From a virus, in the IMG/VR virus record IMGVR_UViG_3300046656_000662, positions 1 through 47,190 of that record: a stretch of 47,190 nucleotides of DNA. One strand, 5' to 3'. Shown here piece after piece: positions 38,312-45,199 of the stretch. Below the pieces are notes generated by a model. The model made no database searches and was not told where the DNA came from. It saw only the letters and a list, made by a program, of their open reading frames with translations. Numbering within the stretch: position 1 is the first letter of the stretch; every line of letters starts with the position of its first letter. Made by a program: the position numbers and the translations under genes.

Positions 38312-38850
38312 TGGCCCACCTGTCTCTTTCTCCCATCCGGATCCACCACGTACCCAAATTCCCGAACGAACCGCCAAAGGTCCCTGGTCAACTTCACATC
38401 GTTCACGCAATAACTCGTAACCTTCGCCCAGTCCCCCTGTGCCAGCTGGCTGGGCGCGCTGACCCCCGTCCCAGTCTTCCCCCTCCCGATAGTTCTTTGG
38501 CAAACCTCGCTCAGGGTCCATGACCCCTTCGGCCACTTCTCCGGGCCAAGCATCTCTTTGATCGCGATCCACAGATCCGTCTCCTTCTGAATCCAAACCC
38601 TTCTCCCCACCGCCTGATCTACCACCACATGATCAAACCCAACCCCGTTGTAGCTCACTACCTCCTCCGCGCCCTCCAACCTCTTAACCAGTTCCACCAA
38701 ATCCCGATGCCCATACACCTCCCAGATGTCAAAATCCTCGTCATAAATCACCGCGACCCCAACCCCCGCGCGGGCCTTGTAGTTCTCCCAACTCTCATCC
38801 TCCTCCTTACTCTCTTTCGACTCCAAGTCCCACACAATCCGGCTCACCAC
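38308..38850 (-). CDS. DEDD-type 3'-5' exonuclease
   Basis: 180 residues from GTG 38850. The RNase H-like fold is shown by Asp 8/Glu 10 in WDLES (Exo I), VVSYNGVGFDH (Exo II, Asp 73) and VTSYCVNDVKL with Tyr 147/Asp 151 (Exo III). A Trp/Asp-rich helix lies between. The second strand is GVAVIYDEDF. This is a stand-alone proofreading-type exonuclease like YprB relatives. The polymerase at 12293 already has its own exonuclease, so this enzyme may act in packaging, DNA repair or nucleotide recycling. It overlaps the terminase gene by 7 bases. Confidence 0.85.
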   Translation of the reverse strand: MVSRIVWDLESKESKEEDESWENYKARAGVGVAVIYDEDFDIWEVYGHRDLVELVKRLEGAEEVVSYNGVGFDHVVVDQAVGRRVWIQKETDLWIAIKEMLGPEKWPKGSWTLSEVCQRTIGRGKTGTGVSAPSQLAQGDWAKVTSYCVNDVKLTRDLWRFVREFGYVVDPDGRKRQVGQ

Positions 38851-40550
38851 CCACTCCTCTCGAGGATGTCCAACTGCGTGAGCTCCTTATCAACCTGATT
38901 ATCATACGCCTCTCTCACATCCTCATCTCCCCACAGCTGCATCGGGATCTGCAGATACTCATCCCCCGGCCTCCGCGGAACCATCGCCTGATGATCCCTG
39001 CCCAACACCCGCTCCGGGACATAAACCTCTGGATTAAAAACATCCGCCGCAGCATCAGCCATATCATCAAACCGACTCACCCCAACCTTCAGCATCTCCT
39101 TCACCAGATGCTCAATCTCCGGCGCATGCCTAACCAACCTCACCTTCCCATCCGCCCAATACCCCGCAGCCTCCCTGATCCTCATCTCCTTCTTCTTCCC
39201 CTGCCGATTGATCAGCACCAGGGGTGGCGCATACAACCCCGCCCCCGCACACCAAGTCTCCACCAGAAGCTCAAACCCTCCCTGCTTCCCGCCCAAGCTC
39301 TGCTCATCCGTGATCACAAACGGATACCTCTTCTCCCGCCTGAGCCGTTGGAGAATCCCCACCAACCGATCCCCAAACTCCTCCGCCCTCCAAAGGTTCG
39401 ATCTATGCCCCTCGAGGAAGTAAACCTCCCCGCTCCCATCACGCGAATGGCCCCAAACCTGGATGACGTTATAATCCCCCCGCCCAATCTTCTCCCGATC
39501 CTTCCACGCGGTATCACAATGAACCGAGATCCTCAGGTTCCCCGGCACATCCTTCATATTCACCCACATGAACTCAATCTGCTCCCGGGTAAGGGGCATA
39601 TGCTCCCCAGTCCCCGGCTCGTTCATCATCTGCGCGGCGAAATCCATCGGGTTCTTCTTCTCATACTCATCCAACCACTGCGGCGAATGGATCTCGGGCA
39701 GAACCGGAACCCCAAACTGATCCCGCGCCTGGAGGAAATAAAGAATCCACTGCCCATCCGGATGCTCCTCCACATCCTTCGGCTCCATTCCCCAAATCTC
39801 CTTCACCCTCTCCGTCTCGATATATCTCGCCAACCAATCATCATCCCCATACCTTGTCGCACTAGCGACCAACATCCCCCACGGCTGGAGCGCCGGGATC
39901 ACCGCGTCGCAGTGCTCATGCGTTTTCTGATGCCAGTTCCCCCCCTCAACCAACTTCTCCTGCACCACCGGGTCGTCAATGAAAAGGACATCCGGATGCT
40001 TTCCCGTGATCCCCCTCTCCACACTCGTGGTCTCCATACTCGCTTCCGACTTAGCCATAGTGTTTCTTTTCGCATGGATCAAATACCCATTCTTCCACGG
40101 CCGGTCCTTGTCGTACCAATTCCCATACAACCTGGTGAACCAGGCATTCCCGTCCGCACCACTCATAACCTCCTTCAACGTTCGAAGGAAATCCCAGCTC
40201 TTCGCCGTGGTCACAGAGTCTGTGGTTGAAGAGAGATCCGGGTCGAGAACATGGAGCCAAAGCTGAAACGCCTTGGTCACGATGGTGGTTTTCCCGCACC
40301 CCCGGGGCCAAACCACCATGATCTTCATGGGCGTTTTCCTAGTGGCCCTCGTGGCCATCCACTCCTTCCCCTTCTTATCCAAGAAGTCCGCGAGGGGTTT
40401 GTGAATCCGCGTGGTGAGCCATTGGTTCTGCGGATTCGCGTCCATGAAGTTCTTCACCCCGAACGCGTAAAGTAGGAAATGCCAGAAGCTGCGTTTGCAC
40501 GCATCCGCCATCAACTCACATTCCAGCTTCCGGTCATAGTTCGTGATCAC
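38844..40550 (-). CDS. Terminase large subunit
   Basis: 568 residues from GTG 40550 (GTGA with the previous stop). Walker A is VWPRGCGKTT around residues 80-89, Walker B VLFIDDP near 188-194, and the coupling motif is VASATRYGDD. The RNase H-like nuclease domain follows: HCDTAWKD, ITDEQSLGG and RFDDMADAAAD, giving three acidic sites. This is a standard headful or site-specific packaging motor. The product is longer than T7 gp19 and resembles the large family of TerL with an N-terminal helical cap. The small subunit is not beside it; a candidate lies at 2369-2926. Confidence 0.95.
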   Translation of the reverse strand: MITNYDRKLECELMADACKRSFWHFLLYAFGVKNFMDANPQNQWLTTRIHKPLADFLDKKGKEWMATRATRKTPMKIMVVWPRGCGKTTIVTKAFQLWLHVLDPDLSSTTDSVTTAKSWDFLRTLKEVMSGADGNAWFTRLYGNWYDKDRPWKNGYLIHAKRNTMAKSEASMETTSVERGITGKHPDVLFIDDPVVQEKLVEGGNWHQKTHEHCDAVIPALQPWGMLVASATRYGDDDWLARYIETERVKEIWGMEPKDVEEHPDGQWILYFLQARDQFGVPVLPEIHSPQWLDEYEKKNPMDFAAQMMNEPGTGEHMPLTREQIEFMWVNMKDVPGNLRISVHCDTAWKDREKIGRGDYNVIQVWGHSRDGSGEVYFLEGHRSNLWRAEEFGDRLVGILQRLRREKRYPFVITDEQSLGGKQGGFELLVETWCAGAGLYAPPLVLINRQGKKKEMRIREAAGYWADGKVRLVRHAPEIEHLVKEMLKVGVSRFDDMADAAADVFNPEVYVPERVLGRDHQAMVPRRPGDEYLQIPMQLWGDEDVREAYDNQVDKELTQLDILERSGW

Positions 40551-41887
40551 TCCGGCCTCCGCATCCCCGGCTGCCAGAACAAATACCCATCGGTGCTGCC
40601 GCTCCCACCCGCCGCAAACATCCCAACATGAACCCGATTCGCCATGTTGTTCTGCCGCACATACTCCACAATCTGCGCGAACTCCGGATTCCCCGCCGTC
40701 TCCACATACTCGTCATTAGTTGCCGAAGGGCTGATCCCCTTGCGATACGAAATGGTCACCCACTGGTTCTGCGCCTTAACCTTATCCAACCCCGCCCGCA
40801 CGTTCGTCAGGCTGATCGCGCGACTCGCCCCCATGAAGCTGTGCTCCCAGTACTGCCCAAACGGTCCGGTGTTCACATAATCCACCGCCCTAGATGGATC
40901 CCCCACATTCCCCCACACCACCGGGGTCGGGTACCCGAGTGGTTGGAAGGTGAGTTGCATGGCCTGGATCCACCGATCAATCCCCGCTCCCCACGCCGCA
41001 TCCGTCACCCCAGCCGGGGTGTTCGTCGCATCCCCGTCAATGAACTGCTTCAGCAAATTATCGCTGGTCCAACTATCCGGCTTCCGCACCCCAAGTGACC
41101 AATAGGTATTGTGCTGCGACAACTGCGCAGCCGCATACGCTGCCGCATACCCCGCGCTTCGAAAATCCGTGATCCAACTATGCCCACTCACATCACTAAC
41201 AAACCCATCTCCCAAATACGTAGATTCGTTCGCCAGACACCTCACAACGCCATCCGGATTCCACGTATCCGGCTCTTCGTCATCCACAATAGTCGTCCCA
41301 TTACAAACCCCAACAATCACCCTCGGACTCCCTACCATAAGGTAATCGCGCGCGGCGATGCGTAGTGGGTTCTGCCACAGCGAATAAGTCTCCCCAGTGT
41401 TAATATGATTCGAGTGAAACCAGAACCCAATCCTGGTATTCACCCGACTCACATCCTTAATCGCCTTGATGTAAAGTGGTGGGAATCCATGGACTATATC
41501 CGTCTGATCGAAGAACGAGATGAAGTGTTTCACACTCGCCCCATGAATCGTCACCGCCGTCTTCCCCGGAAACGCCTCGCCCCCCGTCATCACATGCTCA
41601 ACCCAGTCCGTCCCAACATTCATCCCCCGCGCTGCAAGCGCATTCTTATAAACATCCGCGTTCGCGCCCTTGATAAAGTAACTGGTAGAGCAGTCCGCAT
41701 CCACCCAAGTATCCGTAACCGGATTCACCGGACCCCGGGTGGTTCCAGTAACCGCAGTGCGCAAATAAAGCCCCAGCTCCTGATCCGCGTTGGTCCCCCC
41801 ATGCCCACTCCCCCGATGCAACCCAATGGTCGAAAGCTTCGGCGCACCTGGCGGATTCCCCGGATACGGCGAGTACGGATGGCTCAT
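40547..41887 (-). CDS. Unrecognised 446-residue protein upstream of terminase
   Basis: Start ATG 41887, after GGGGAGGAACCGCC. The N-terminal 35 residues are Pro/Gly/Ser-rich, then alternating beta and helix units with many Trp, His and Asp (GFWFHSNHINTGETYSLWQ, DFRSAGYAAAYAAAQLSQH, TPVVWGNVG, YVRQNNMANRVHVGMF). The pattern could be a TIM barrel such as a glycoside hydrolase, but no catalytic signature was identified and no signal peptide is present. It is odd for such a protein to precede terminase. It may be a virion-associated enzyme. Confidence 0.6.
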   Translation of the reverse strand: MSHPYSPYPGNPPGAPKLSTIGLHRGSGHGGTNADQELGLYLRTAVTGTTRGPVNPVTDTWVDADCSTSYFIKGANADVYKNALAARGMNVGTDWVEHVMTGGEAFPGKTAVTIHGASVKHFISFFDQTDIVHGFPPLYIKAIKDVSRVNTRIGFWFHSNHINTGETYSLWQNPLRIAARDYLMVGSPRVIVGVCNGTTIVDDEEPDTWNPDGVVRCLANESTYLGDGFVSDVSGHSWITDFRSAGYAAAYAAAQLSQHNTYWSLGVRKPDSWTSDNLLKQFIDGDATNTPAGVTDAAWGAGIDRWIQAMQLTFQPLGYPTPVVWGNVGDPSRAVDYVNTGPFGQYWEHSFMGASRAISLTNVRAGLDKVKAQNQWVTISYRKGISPSATNDEYVETAGNPEFAQIVEYVRQNNMANRVHVGMFAAGGSGSTDGYLFWQPGMRRPE

Positions 41888-42321
41888 TGGCGGTTCCTCC
41901 CCTTATCCAACATGCGCTGGATCCCCTTCAGATCAACGAAATTCAGCAACATACTCTTCGGATCCGTGGGGCCCAACTTCTTCTCGAGCTCCTTCCCAGT
42001 CCCCCGCAGCCGCTCCACCTCCCGCTGCTGGTCAAACAGTTCCTCCCGCAACTCCGCCCGTCCCTTATTAAAATCGTTCGAGATCTTCCACATCTTATCC
42101 CTCGCCCCCTCCAACGCCTTCTTCACATTCCCGATATTCCCCTTCAACCCCCGCGGCACCGGTCCTGACCTCTTCCCATAAGTCTCAAACGGCTTGGATT
42201 CATCTGGCGCATTCAGCTTTTGCTTCATCGCCTTGAGCCGTTCCTGCAGCGCATCCGCCCGGCTCTTCGGGTTCCCCGGTTCCGAAAATCCCCCAGTAGG
42301 CTCTTCCAAATCCCAGCTCAT
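41884..42321 (-). CDS. Coiled-coil protein of the late operon
   Basis: 145 residues from ATG 42321, after GGAGGGGCGG. A Gly/Pro-rich start is followed by two long charged helices (SRADALQERLKAMKQKLN and ELREELFDQQREVERLRGTG) with a Lys/Gly linker between. The end is LLNFVDLKGIQRML and a basic tail. It overlaps the next gene by 4 bases. No family was recognised; assembly chaperone or terminase accessory are possible. Confidence 0.62.
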   Translation of the reverse strand: MSWDLEEPTGGFSEPGNPKSRADALQERLKAMKQKLNAPDESKPFETYGKRSGPVPRGLKGNIGNVKKALEGARDKMWKISNDFNKGRAELREELFDQQREVERLRGTGKELEKKLGPTDPKSMLLNFVDLKGIQRMLDKGRNRQ

Positions 42322-42743
42322 CCGCCCCTCCTCGCTCCCCGTACCTTCCCCTTCCTCGCGACCATCTCAGGGAAGTGTTCCTTAAACTCCTCCGCCCCAG
42401 CCTTCGCAGCATAGGTCCCCATCAACATCGTCTCTCCCGCACCCTCAACCAACTGCGCTCCAACCTTCCGAATCCCTCCAACCACCTTCGCCATCCTGGC
42501 CGTGCTGATCGCCTTGTCCGAAATCTTCAGCGCAAGGTTCGGGTTGTCGTAGATATGCTTTAGCGAAATCGACTCCAGCACCCCAGCCTTCGCACGCAGC
42601 GAAAACTCCGTGTCATAAAGGCCCACATCAGCAAAATGCCCCAGATGCCTACTCGCACCCAGGGCCAACCCCCCTGCATTCTCCTTCACCGCACCAACAA
42701 CCCCACTCACCATGGTCCCGAGGTTCTTTTCCTTCTTCGCCAT
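42318..42743 (-). CDS. Hypothetical Ala/Gly-rich late protein
   Basis: 141 residues from ATG 42743; ATG 42749 is adjacent to the ribosome site and too close. GGAGG precedes at 6 bases. A basic start (AKKEKN) leads into small-residue helices (MVSGVVGAVKENAGGLALGA, AKVVGGIRKVGAQLVEGAGE). The end is basic (RKGKVRGARR). It may associate with membranes or DNA. No family was recognised. Confidence 0.6.
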   Translation of the reverse strand: MAKKEKNLGTMVSGVVGAVKENAGGLALGASRHLGHFADVGLYDTEFSLRAKAGVLESISLKHIYDNPNLALKISDKAISTARMAKVVGGIRKVGAQLVEGAGETMLMGTYAAKAGAEEFKEHFPEMVARKGKVRGARRGG

Positions 42744-42765
42744 GTTCATCCTCCTGCGGGTAGGA

Positions 42766-42845
42766 AAGGCCCGGCGCGTCGGGGTGGGCGAGGGAGGAAG
42801 CCCACCTTCCCAGCTCTGGCGACCTGGTTAGCGCTGCCGGGCCTT
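42766..42845 (-). ncRNA. Structured intergenic element near the start of the late operon
   Basis: The ends AAGGCCCGGC (42766-42775) and GCCGGGCCTT (42836-42845) pair perfectly over 10 bases. Inside, GGTGGGC (42783-42789) pairs with GCCCACC (42800-42806) around a 10-base loop, and a third Gly/CCAG-CTGG-type arm can form at about 42809-42830. The whole is a three-way-junction-like fold in an untranslated gap, followed on the minus strand by a short CTTTCC. It could be an RNA leader, a put-like antitermination site or a terminator. Transcription of this 27-kb operon would benefit from the former. Confidence 0.5.
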
Positions 42846-42849
42846 CACC

Positions 42850-43254
42850 TCAAGCTCTCTTCTTCATTTCCCTGAGCTGCCAGTACGTCTCTTCGATCTG
42901 GCACGCTTCTTGCGCGGAGTATGCCACCCCCGGCTTCCTGCCGTCCAGCAAATCCAACAACCTCAGCACCTCCCTCGCCTCCGGCTGCTTCACCACCAAC
43001 TCCCCCACCACCATCTCCAGCACCCTCCTAACCTCTCCCTTCCCCGCAACCATCCACTGCCAGGTTGGCTTCCCAATCCTATCCACACTCGTAATCCGCC
43101 CACCCAATACCTCTCTCAACCGCTCAATCCCATTGATACTCGTCATCTTCACCCTCACTTGAGGCTTTGGTCCACCTGCCCCTTTCCTCGTCGTGATGCA
43201 CCCTTCCCCATCAATGAGTCCAGCGGCCCAAGCGACACCACAGTCTTGATCCAT
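42850..43254 (-). CDS. LAGLIDADG homing endonuclease
   Basis: 134 residues from ATG 43254. The motif WAAGLIDGEGCI (residues 9-20) is a clear LAGLIDADG helix with its acidic end. It is followed by the strand ITTRKGAGG, PQVRVKMTSINGIERLREVLGG and the beta core RITSVDRIGKPTWQWMV. A single motif copy means it probably works as a homodimer. It overlaps the upstream gene by 100 bases and lacks a good ribosome site, both typical of a mobile gene that has landed at a gene end. No intron is seen around it. Confidence 0.85.
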   Translation of the reverse strand: MDQDCGVAWAAGLIDGEGCITTRKGAGGPKPQVRVKMTSINGIERLREVLGGRITSVDRIGKPTWQWMVAGKGEVRRVLEMVVGELVVKQPEAREVLRLLDLLDGRKPGVAYSAQEACQIEETYWQLREMKKRA

Positions 43255-43469
43255 TTCTTTGGGATCCGCAGAATCCCTGAGAACAACCCGCCCTCTTCCA
43301 CCCAGTCAGTGGAAAGGACCAACATATTCCTACTCTCCTTCACCAACCACCCAACCGTAATCGTCGTTTGCGAGGGAACCTGGATCGGAATATCCTTCCT
43401 CTCCCCCTCCTCACTGACATCAATCATCGCATCCACCCACACCACCCTAAGGCACTTCGGCTGTTCCAC
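43155..43469 (-). CDS. First gene of the late operon, hypothetical
   Basis: 104 residues from GTG 43469, after AGGAGGTGAGG. The N-terminal half has beta strands (KCLRVVWVDAMIDV, TTITVGWLVKES, MLVLSTDWVEE). It then reads FSGILRIPKKWIKTVVSLG and a basic Gly/Ser tail. The C-terminal 33 residues are shared out of frame with the homing endonuclease gene. It is the promoter-proximal late gene, transcribed from about 43483 if the candidate promoter is correct. No family was recognised. Confidence 0.65.
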   Translation of the reverse strand: MEQPKCLRVVWVDAMIDVSEEGERKDIPIQVPSQTTITVGWLVKESRNMLVLSTDWVEEGGLFSGILRIPKKWIKTVVSLGPLDSLMGKGASRRGKGQVDQSLK

Positions 43470-43489
43470 AGATCCTCACCTCCTACCCC

Positions 43490-43519
43490 ACTGTACCCCT
43501 CTGGGGGCCTCCGGGGCAA
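43490..43519 (-). promoter_or_regulatory. Candidate late promoter
   Basis: On the minus strand TTGCCC (43519-43514) is followed 18 bases later by TACAGT (43495-43490). Transcription would start near 43483, about 14 bases before GTG 43469, with AGGAGGTGAGG between. The -10 is identical to that of the plus-strand candidate at 4021-4026. A GC hairpin partly overlaps the spacer (CCTCTGGGGG... region), so structure may influence initiation. Confidence 0.45.
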
Positions 43520-43628
43520 TATGCACCACCGCAATTTTCGTGCCAAACTTTTGGGGGAGGGCTGGCATGGTTCTTGCTCCCCTGCAACCTTCATGCCGGG
43601 GTCGGCATTTTTCTTCCGCCCCTCCCCC

Positions 43629-43649
43629 TGCAAGTGACGTGCCAACCAC
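43629..43649 (+). repeat. Control-region repeat, copy 1
   Basis: The 21 bases from TGCAAGTGACGTGCCAAC to the CAC at 43649 match 43715-43736 with few differences (one insertion, changes near the centre). Both hold CGTGCC followed by an AACCAC-type end; a third CGTGCCAAAC is at 43539-43548. Repeated sites in a divergent control region usually bind a regulator or replication initiator. The roughly 86-base spacing is about eight helical turns. Confidence 0.55.
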
Positions 43650-43714
43650 GCGCTACGCAGAATCTGCGGAGGTCTGCAAGAAGTGCCTGCAAGGGTTGCA
43701 CACTTTTTAGGACA

Positions 43715-43736
43715 TGCAAGCAACGTGCCGAACCAC
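43715..43736 (+). repeat. Control-region repeat, copy 2
   Basis: The 22 bases starting TGCAAGCAACGTGCCG and ending AACCAC correspond to the copy at 43629-43649. The shared parts are TGCAAG, ACGTGCC and AACCAC. Confidence 0.55.
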
Positions 43737-43961
43737 CAATCCGGCCAAGTCGTTGAAAACAAACAACTTATATCGATTCCAATCCTTGGTCTGGCCCTTG
43801 CTTTAGTATGGTTCAGACGACCGAGAGACGCGGGCACGCCGCCCGAGATCGGTCCAGACGACTCAAACCAGGAGGATGCAGAAATTGCGCGCAAAAAAGC
43901 GCGCCACGGCGAATCAGAGTTTCCGACGCAAGGTCGGACGCCACCATGCGGCGCAGGCTAG
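43725..43961 (+). CDS. Possible small membrane ORF in the control region
   Basis: A frame from GTG 43725 codes 78 residues. It has a polar start, one hydrophobic segment (LISIPILGLALALVWF) and then a charged, Pro-containing tail. No convincing ribosome site precedes it, and its second half is read over the start of the 43876 gene in another frame. The hydrophobic stretch is striking enough to report, but this may be chance. Confidence 0.25.
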   Translation: MPNHQSGQVVENKQLISIPILGLALALVWFRRPRDAGTPPEIGPDDSNQEDAEIARKKARHGESEFPTQGRTPPCGAG

Positions 43962-44400
43962 GGCAAAGGCTCAAAGCGCGATCCCGCACTACAAACTTGA
44001 CGTGGCGTCAAGTCCCGCGCCAGGACTGCATCCCCGGTTTGTCCGGGATCAGCAGGAACGGCAGGACATGATTTTGCTGAGGCTAATCGCACATCTCGAT
44101 CCGGGCGCAATCTCGGAGTGGGACGTGGAAACTCTGGCCAAGGTGGCGCTAACAGCGAATTCCATCGAAGTACGCGGACTTCCGCCCAAAACTCCGAGTC
44201 AGGGACCGGAACCTAGCGTCAGACGATGGAGTGAAGCGTATTCGGGGAAAACGGCGAAAAATCGCACGCTCCTAAACACGCGGTCCGCGCGGAACCGAAG
44301 GGCTGCTGCACGGAATGCCCGACGCGGGAAGCCCAAGGTGGCGCAGGAAGCCATGCGGGTTTTGCGCATCACGCACGCGGTGCCGGACTATCTCACATGA
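43876..44400 (+). CDS. Basic hypothetical protein, first gene of the plus block
   Basis: 174 residues from ATG 43876, after CAGGAGG. It is strongly basic (RAKKRATANQSFRRKVGRHH and RSARNRRAAARNARRGK), with a helical centre (RQDMILLRLIAHLDPGAISEWDVETLAKVALTANS, by position about residues 64-96). The many Arg/Lys suggest nucleic-acid binding. Base composition is balanced, unlike later plus genes. A GCGCGC-A6-GCGCGC hairpin lies right after the start codon region. It ends next to a hairpin at 44404-44431. No family was recognised. Confidence 0.65.
   Translation: MQKLRAKKRATANQSFRRKVGRHHAAQARAKAQSAIPHYKLDVASSPAPGLHPRFVRDQQERQDMILLRLIAHLDPGAISEWDVETLAKVALTANSIEVRGLPPKTPSQGPEPSVRRWSEAYSGKTAKNRTLLNTRSARNRRAAARNARRGKPKVAQEAMRVLRITHAVPDYLT
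43887..43904 (+). promoter_or_regulatory. GC hairpin with A6 loop just after a start codon
   Basis: GCGCGC (43887-43892), AAAAAA (43893-43898) and GCGCGC (43899-43904) form a perfect 6-bp stem. It begins 11 bases after ATG 43876. Such a stem at the start of a reading frame can slow ribosomes; alternatively it is a protein-binding site in the control region. It codes for Arg/Ala/Lys residues, so chance is possible. Confidence 0.35.
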
Positions 44401-44403
44401 TCG

Positions 44404-44431
44404 GAAAATCCCTCCACTCGGGGGGATTTTC
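44404..44431 (+). terminator. Hairpin after the 43876 gene
   Basis: GAAAATCCC (44404-44412) pairs perfectly with GGGATTTTC (44423-44431) around a 10-base loop, starting 4 bases after the TGA (44398-44400). The T-rich 3' arm makes it a plausible terminator, possibly bidirectional, although no free U-run follows. Confidence 0.5.
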
Positions 44432-44477
44432 TCATCGGCAAAGTGCTGGTGAGACAGTCTGAGGAGAGGAAACCCAG

Positions 44478-44729
44478 ATGGCAGTCCGTGTTGTTTGCCG
44501 CGAACATGGCGGCGAAGTGGACTTGGAAACGCTGGATGAATTCGAATTGGAATCAACCATTCGGGGCATCGTCCAGCAGATCCGAGACTACTGCGCCGAG
44601 GGGAACACGGGAAGAATGCTGATCGTCGCGGACACCTGTACCAAGAAGCCGGCGACGAAACCCACCATTAATGTGGTGGAGAACATGCTGAAGCGGTTGG
44701 GATTCAAGACTTCGGATGATTTGAACTGA
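44478..44729 (+). CDS. Hypothetical small protein
   Basis: 83 residues from ATG 44478, after GAGGAGAGGAAACCC. An N-terminal beta/Cys-His segment (RVVCREHGGEVD), two helices (TIRGIVQQIRDYCAEG, INVVENMLKRLGF) and a Gly/Thr turn between (LIVADTCTKKPATKP) suggest a small alpha/beta fold. No family was recognised. It has its own leader, with the hairpin of the previous gene on one side and a candidate promoter inside its 3' end on the other. Confidence 0.65.
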   Translation: MAVRVVCREHGGEVDLETLDEFELESTIRGIVQQIRDYCAEGNTGRMLIVADTCTKKPATKPTINVVENMLKRLGFKTSDDLN

Positions 44730-44749
44730 TCGAGTGGGTGAGATGAAAT
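44721..44749 (+). promoter_or_regulatory. Candidate promoter
   Basis: TTGAAC (44721-44726) and TGAAAT (44744-44749) are 17 bases apart. A start near 44756 would place the 44751-44790 inverted repeat in the 5' leader of the 44834 gene. The match is moderate (5/6 and 4/6 if read as TTGACA/TATAAT-like). Confidence 0.35.
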
Positions 44750-44750
44750 T

Positions 44751-44790
44751 ACGGGGCACTCACTATCACGGACTGCCATAAACGCCCCGT
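44751..44790 (+). terminator. Inverted repeat of cassette A
   Basis: ACGGGGC (44751-44757) pairs with GCCCCGT (44784-44790) around 26 bases. The right arm is followed by TTCC, an ACACAC-type stretch and TAACGCAGATTGGG. The same order is seen after the hairpin at 45563-45626, so the two gaps look like copies of one regulatory unit. Terminator or leader structure are both possible. Confidence 0.45.
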
Positions 44791-44810
44791 TCCAACACAC
44801 TCTAACGCTC

Positions 44811-44830
44811 TAACGCAGATTGGGGGTGAG
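44811..44830 (+). repeat. Leader repeat, copy A
   Basis: TAACGCAGATTGGGGGTGAG, three bases before ATG 44834. Copies B (45643-45660) and C (46016-46029) share TAACGCAGAGTGGG or TGACGCAGAGTGGG. The last GGTGAG part is the ribosome site; the AACGCAGA part is not explained by translation and may bind a regulator. Confidence 0.6.
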
Positions 44831-44833
44831 GAA

Positions 44834-45019
44834 ATGCCTTATCGCACACCAGCCGAGGAACTCGCGGACAAGAAGTCCAAGGAACGGGACCCAGGGCTGA
44901 AAGCGGCCAAGGGGAGGATCAGTGAGCGGTGGTATGCGCGCGGGTTGGTGAAGAAGCCCAAGCTGAATCGTGGGCCCGCCGCGCTGCCGAATTCGCAACT
45001 GGACAAAGCGAAGTTCTAA
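44834..45019 (+). CDS. Small basic hypothetical protein
   Basis: 61 residues from ATG 44834, after GGGGGTGAG within the leader repeat. It is hydrophilic and basic (EELADKKSKERDPGLKAAKGR, WYARGLVKKPKLNRG), probably largely unfolded or RNA-binding. No family was recognised. The strong leader argues for expression. Confidence 0.55.
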   Translation: MPYRTPAEELADKKSKERDPGLKAAKGRISERWYARGLVKKPKLNRGPAALPNSQLDKAKF

Positions 45020-45022
45020 CCC

Positions 45023-45196
45023 ATGACCTTCGGCATCCCAACGTTTCCTGTGCTGTACAGGGTGAGCCTGAGGCACAGCGTGATGGGGGTGGTTTTGGAA
45101 GTGCAGTATGGGGAGGGGATTTACTCCCAGGCCCACACTGTCCGAACCCCAGAAACGTGGTTAGGTCTCACTCAAAACGTAGATGTTTGGGGGTGA
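45023..45196 (+). CDS. Small beta-rich hypothetical protein
   Basis: 57 residues from ATG 45023, three bases after the previous stop. It alternates hydrophobic residues (TFPVLYRVSLRHSVMGVVLEVQYG) and ends in Trp (NVDVWG). No good ribosome site is visible, so coupling to the previous gene would be needed. It is the only frame that fills this gap in the same direction with a plausible composition. The last 20 bases include a weak variant of the leader repeat ahead of ATG 45200. Confidence 0.45.
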   Translation: MTFGIPTFPVLYRVSLRHSVMGVVLEVQYGEGIYSQAHTVRTPETWLGLTQNVDVWG

Positions 45197-45199
45197 AAC

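Larger units (their letters stand above)
43470..43875. promoter_or_regulatory. Divergent control region between the two gene blocks
   Basis: This 406-base stretch is the only gene-poor gap above 300 bases. It holds a candidate late promoter (minus strand, 43490-43519), several CGTGCC repeats, two near-identical 21-22-base repeats and a small direct repeat GGTYCAGACGAC at 43810 and 43851. Strand composition switches across it. No strong plus-strand promoter was found, although weak -10-like boxes (TTATAT at 43768, TAGTAT at 43804) exist. It is the best place for regulator binding and possibly for replication initiation. A weak ORF (43725-43961) overlaps it. Confidence 0.6.

Noticed and set aside
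38991-40229. Plus-strand frame of 412 residues opposite terminase
   Set aside because: Antisense of terminase motifs; Pro/Leu/His/Arg-rich shadow.
41405-42181. Plus-strand frame of 258 residues opposite late genes
   Set aside because: It crosses the ends of two coupled minus genes and has no motif or ribosome site.
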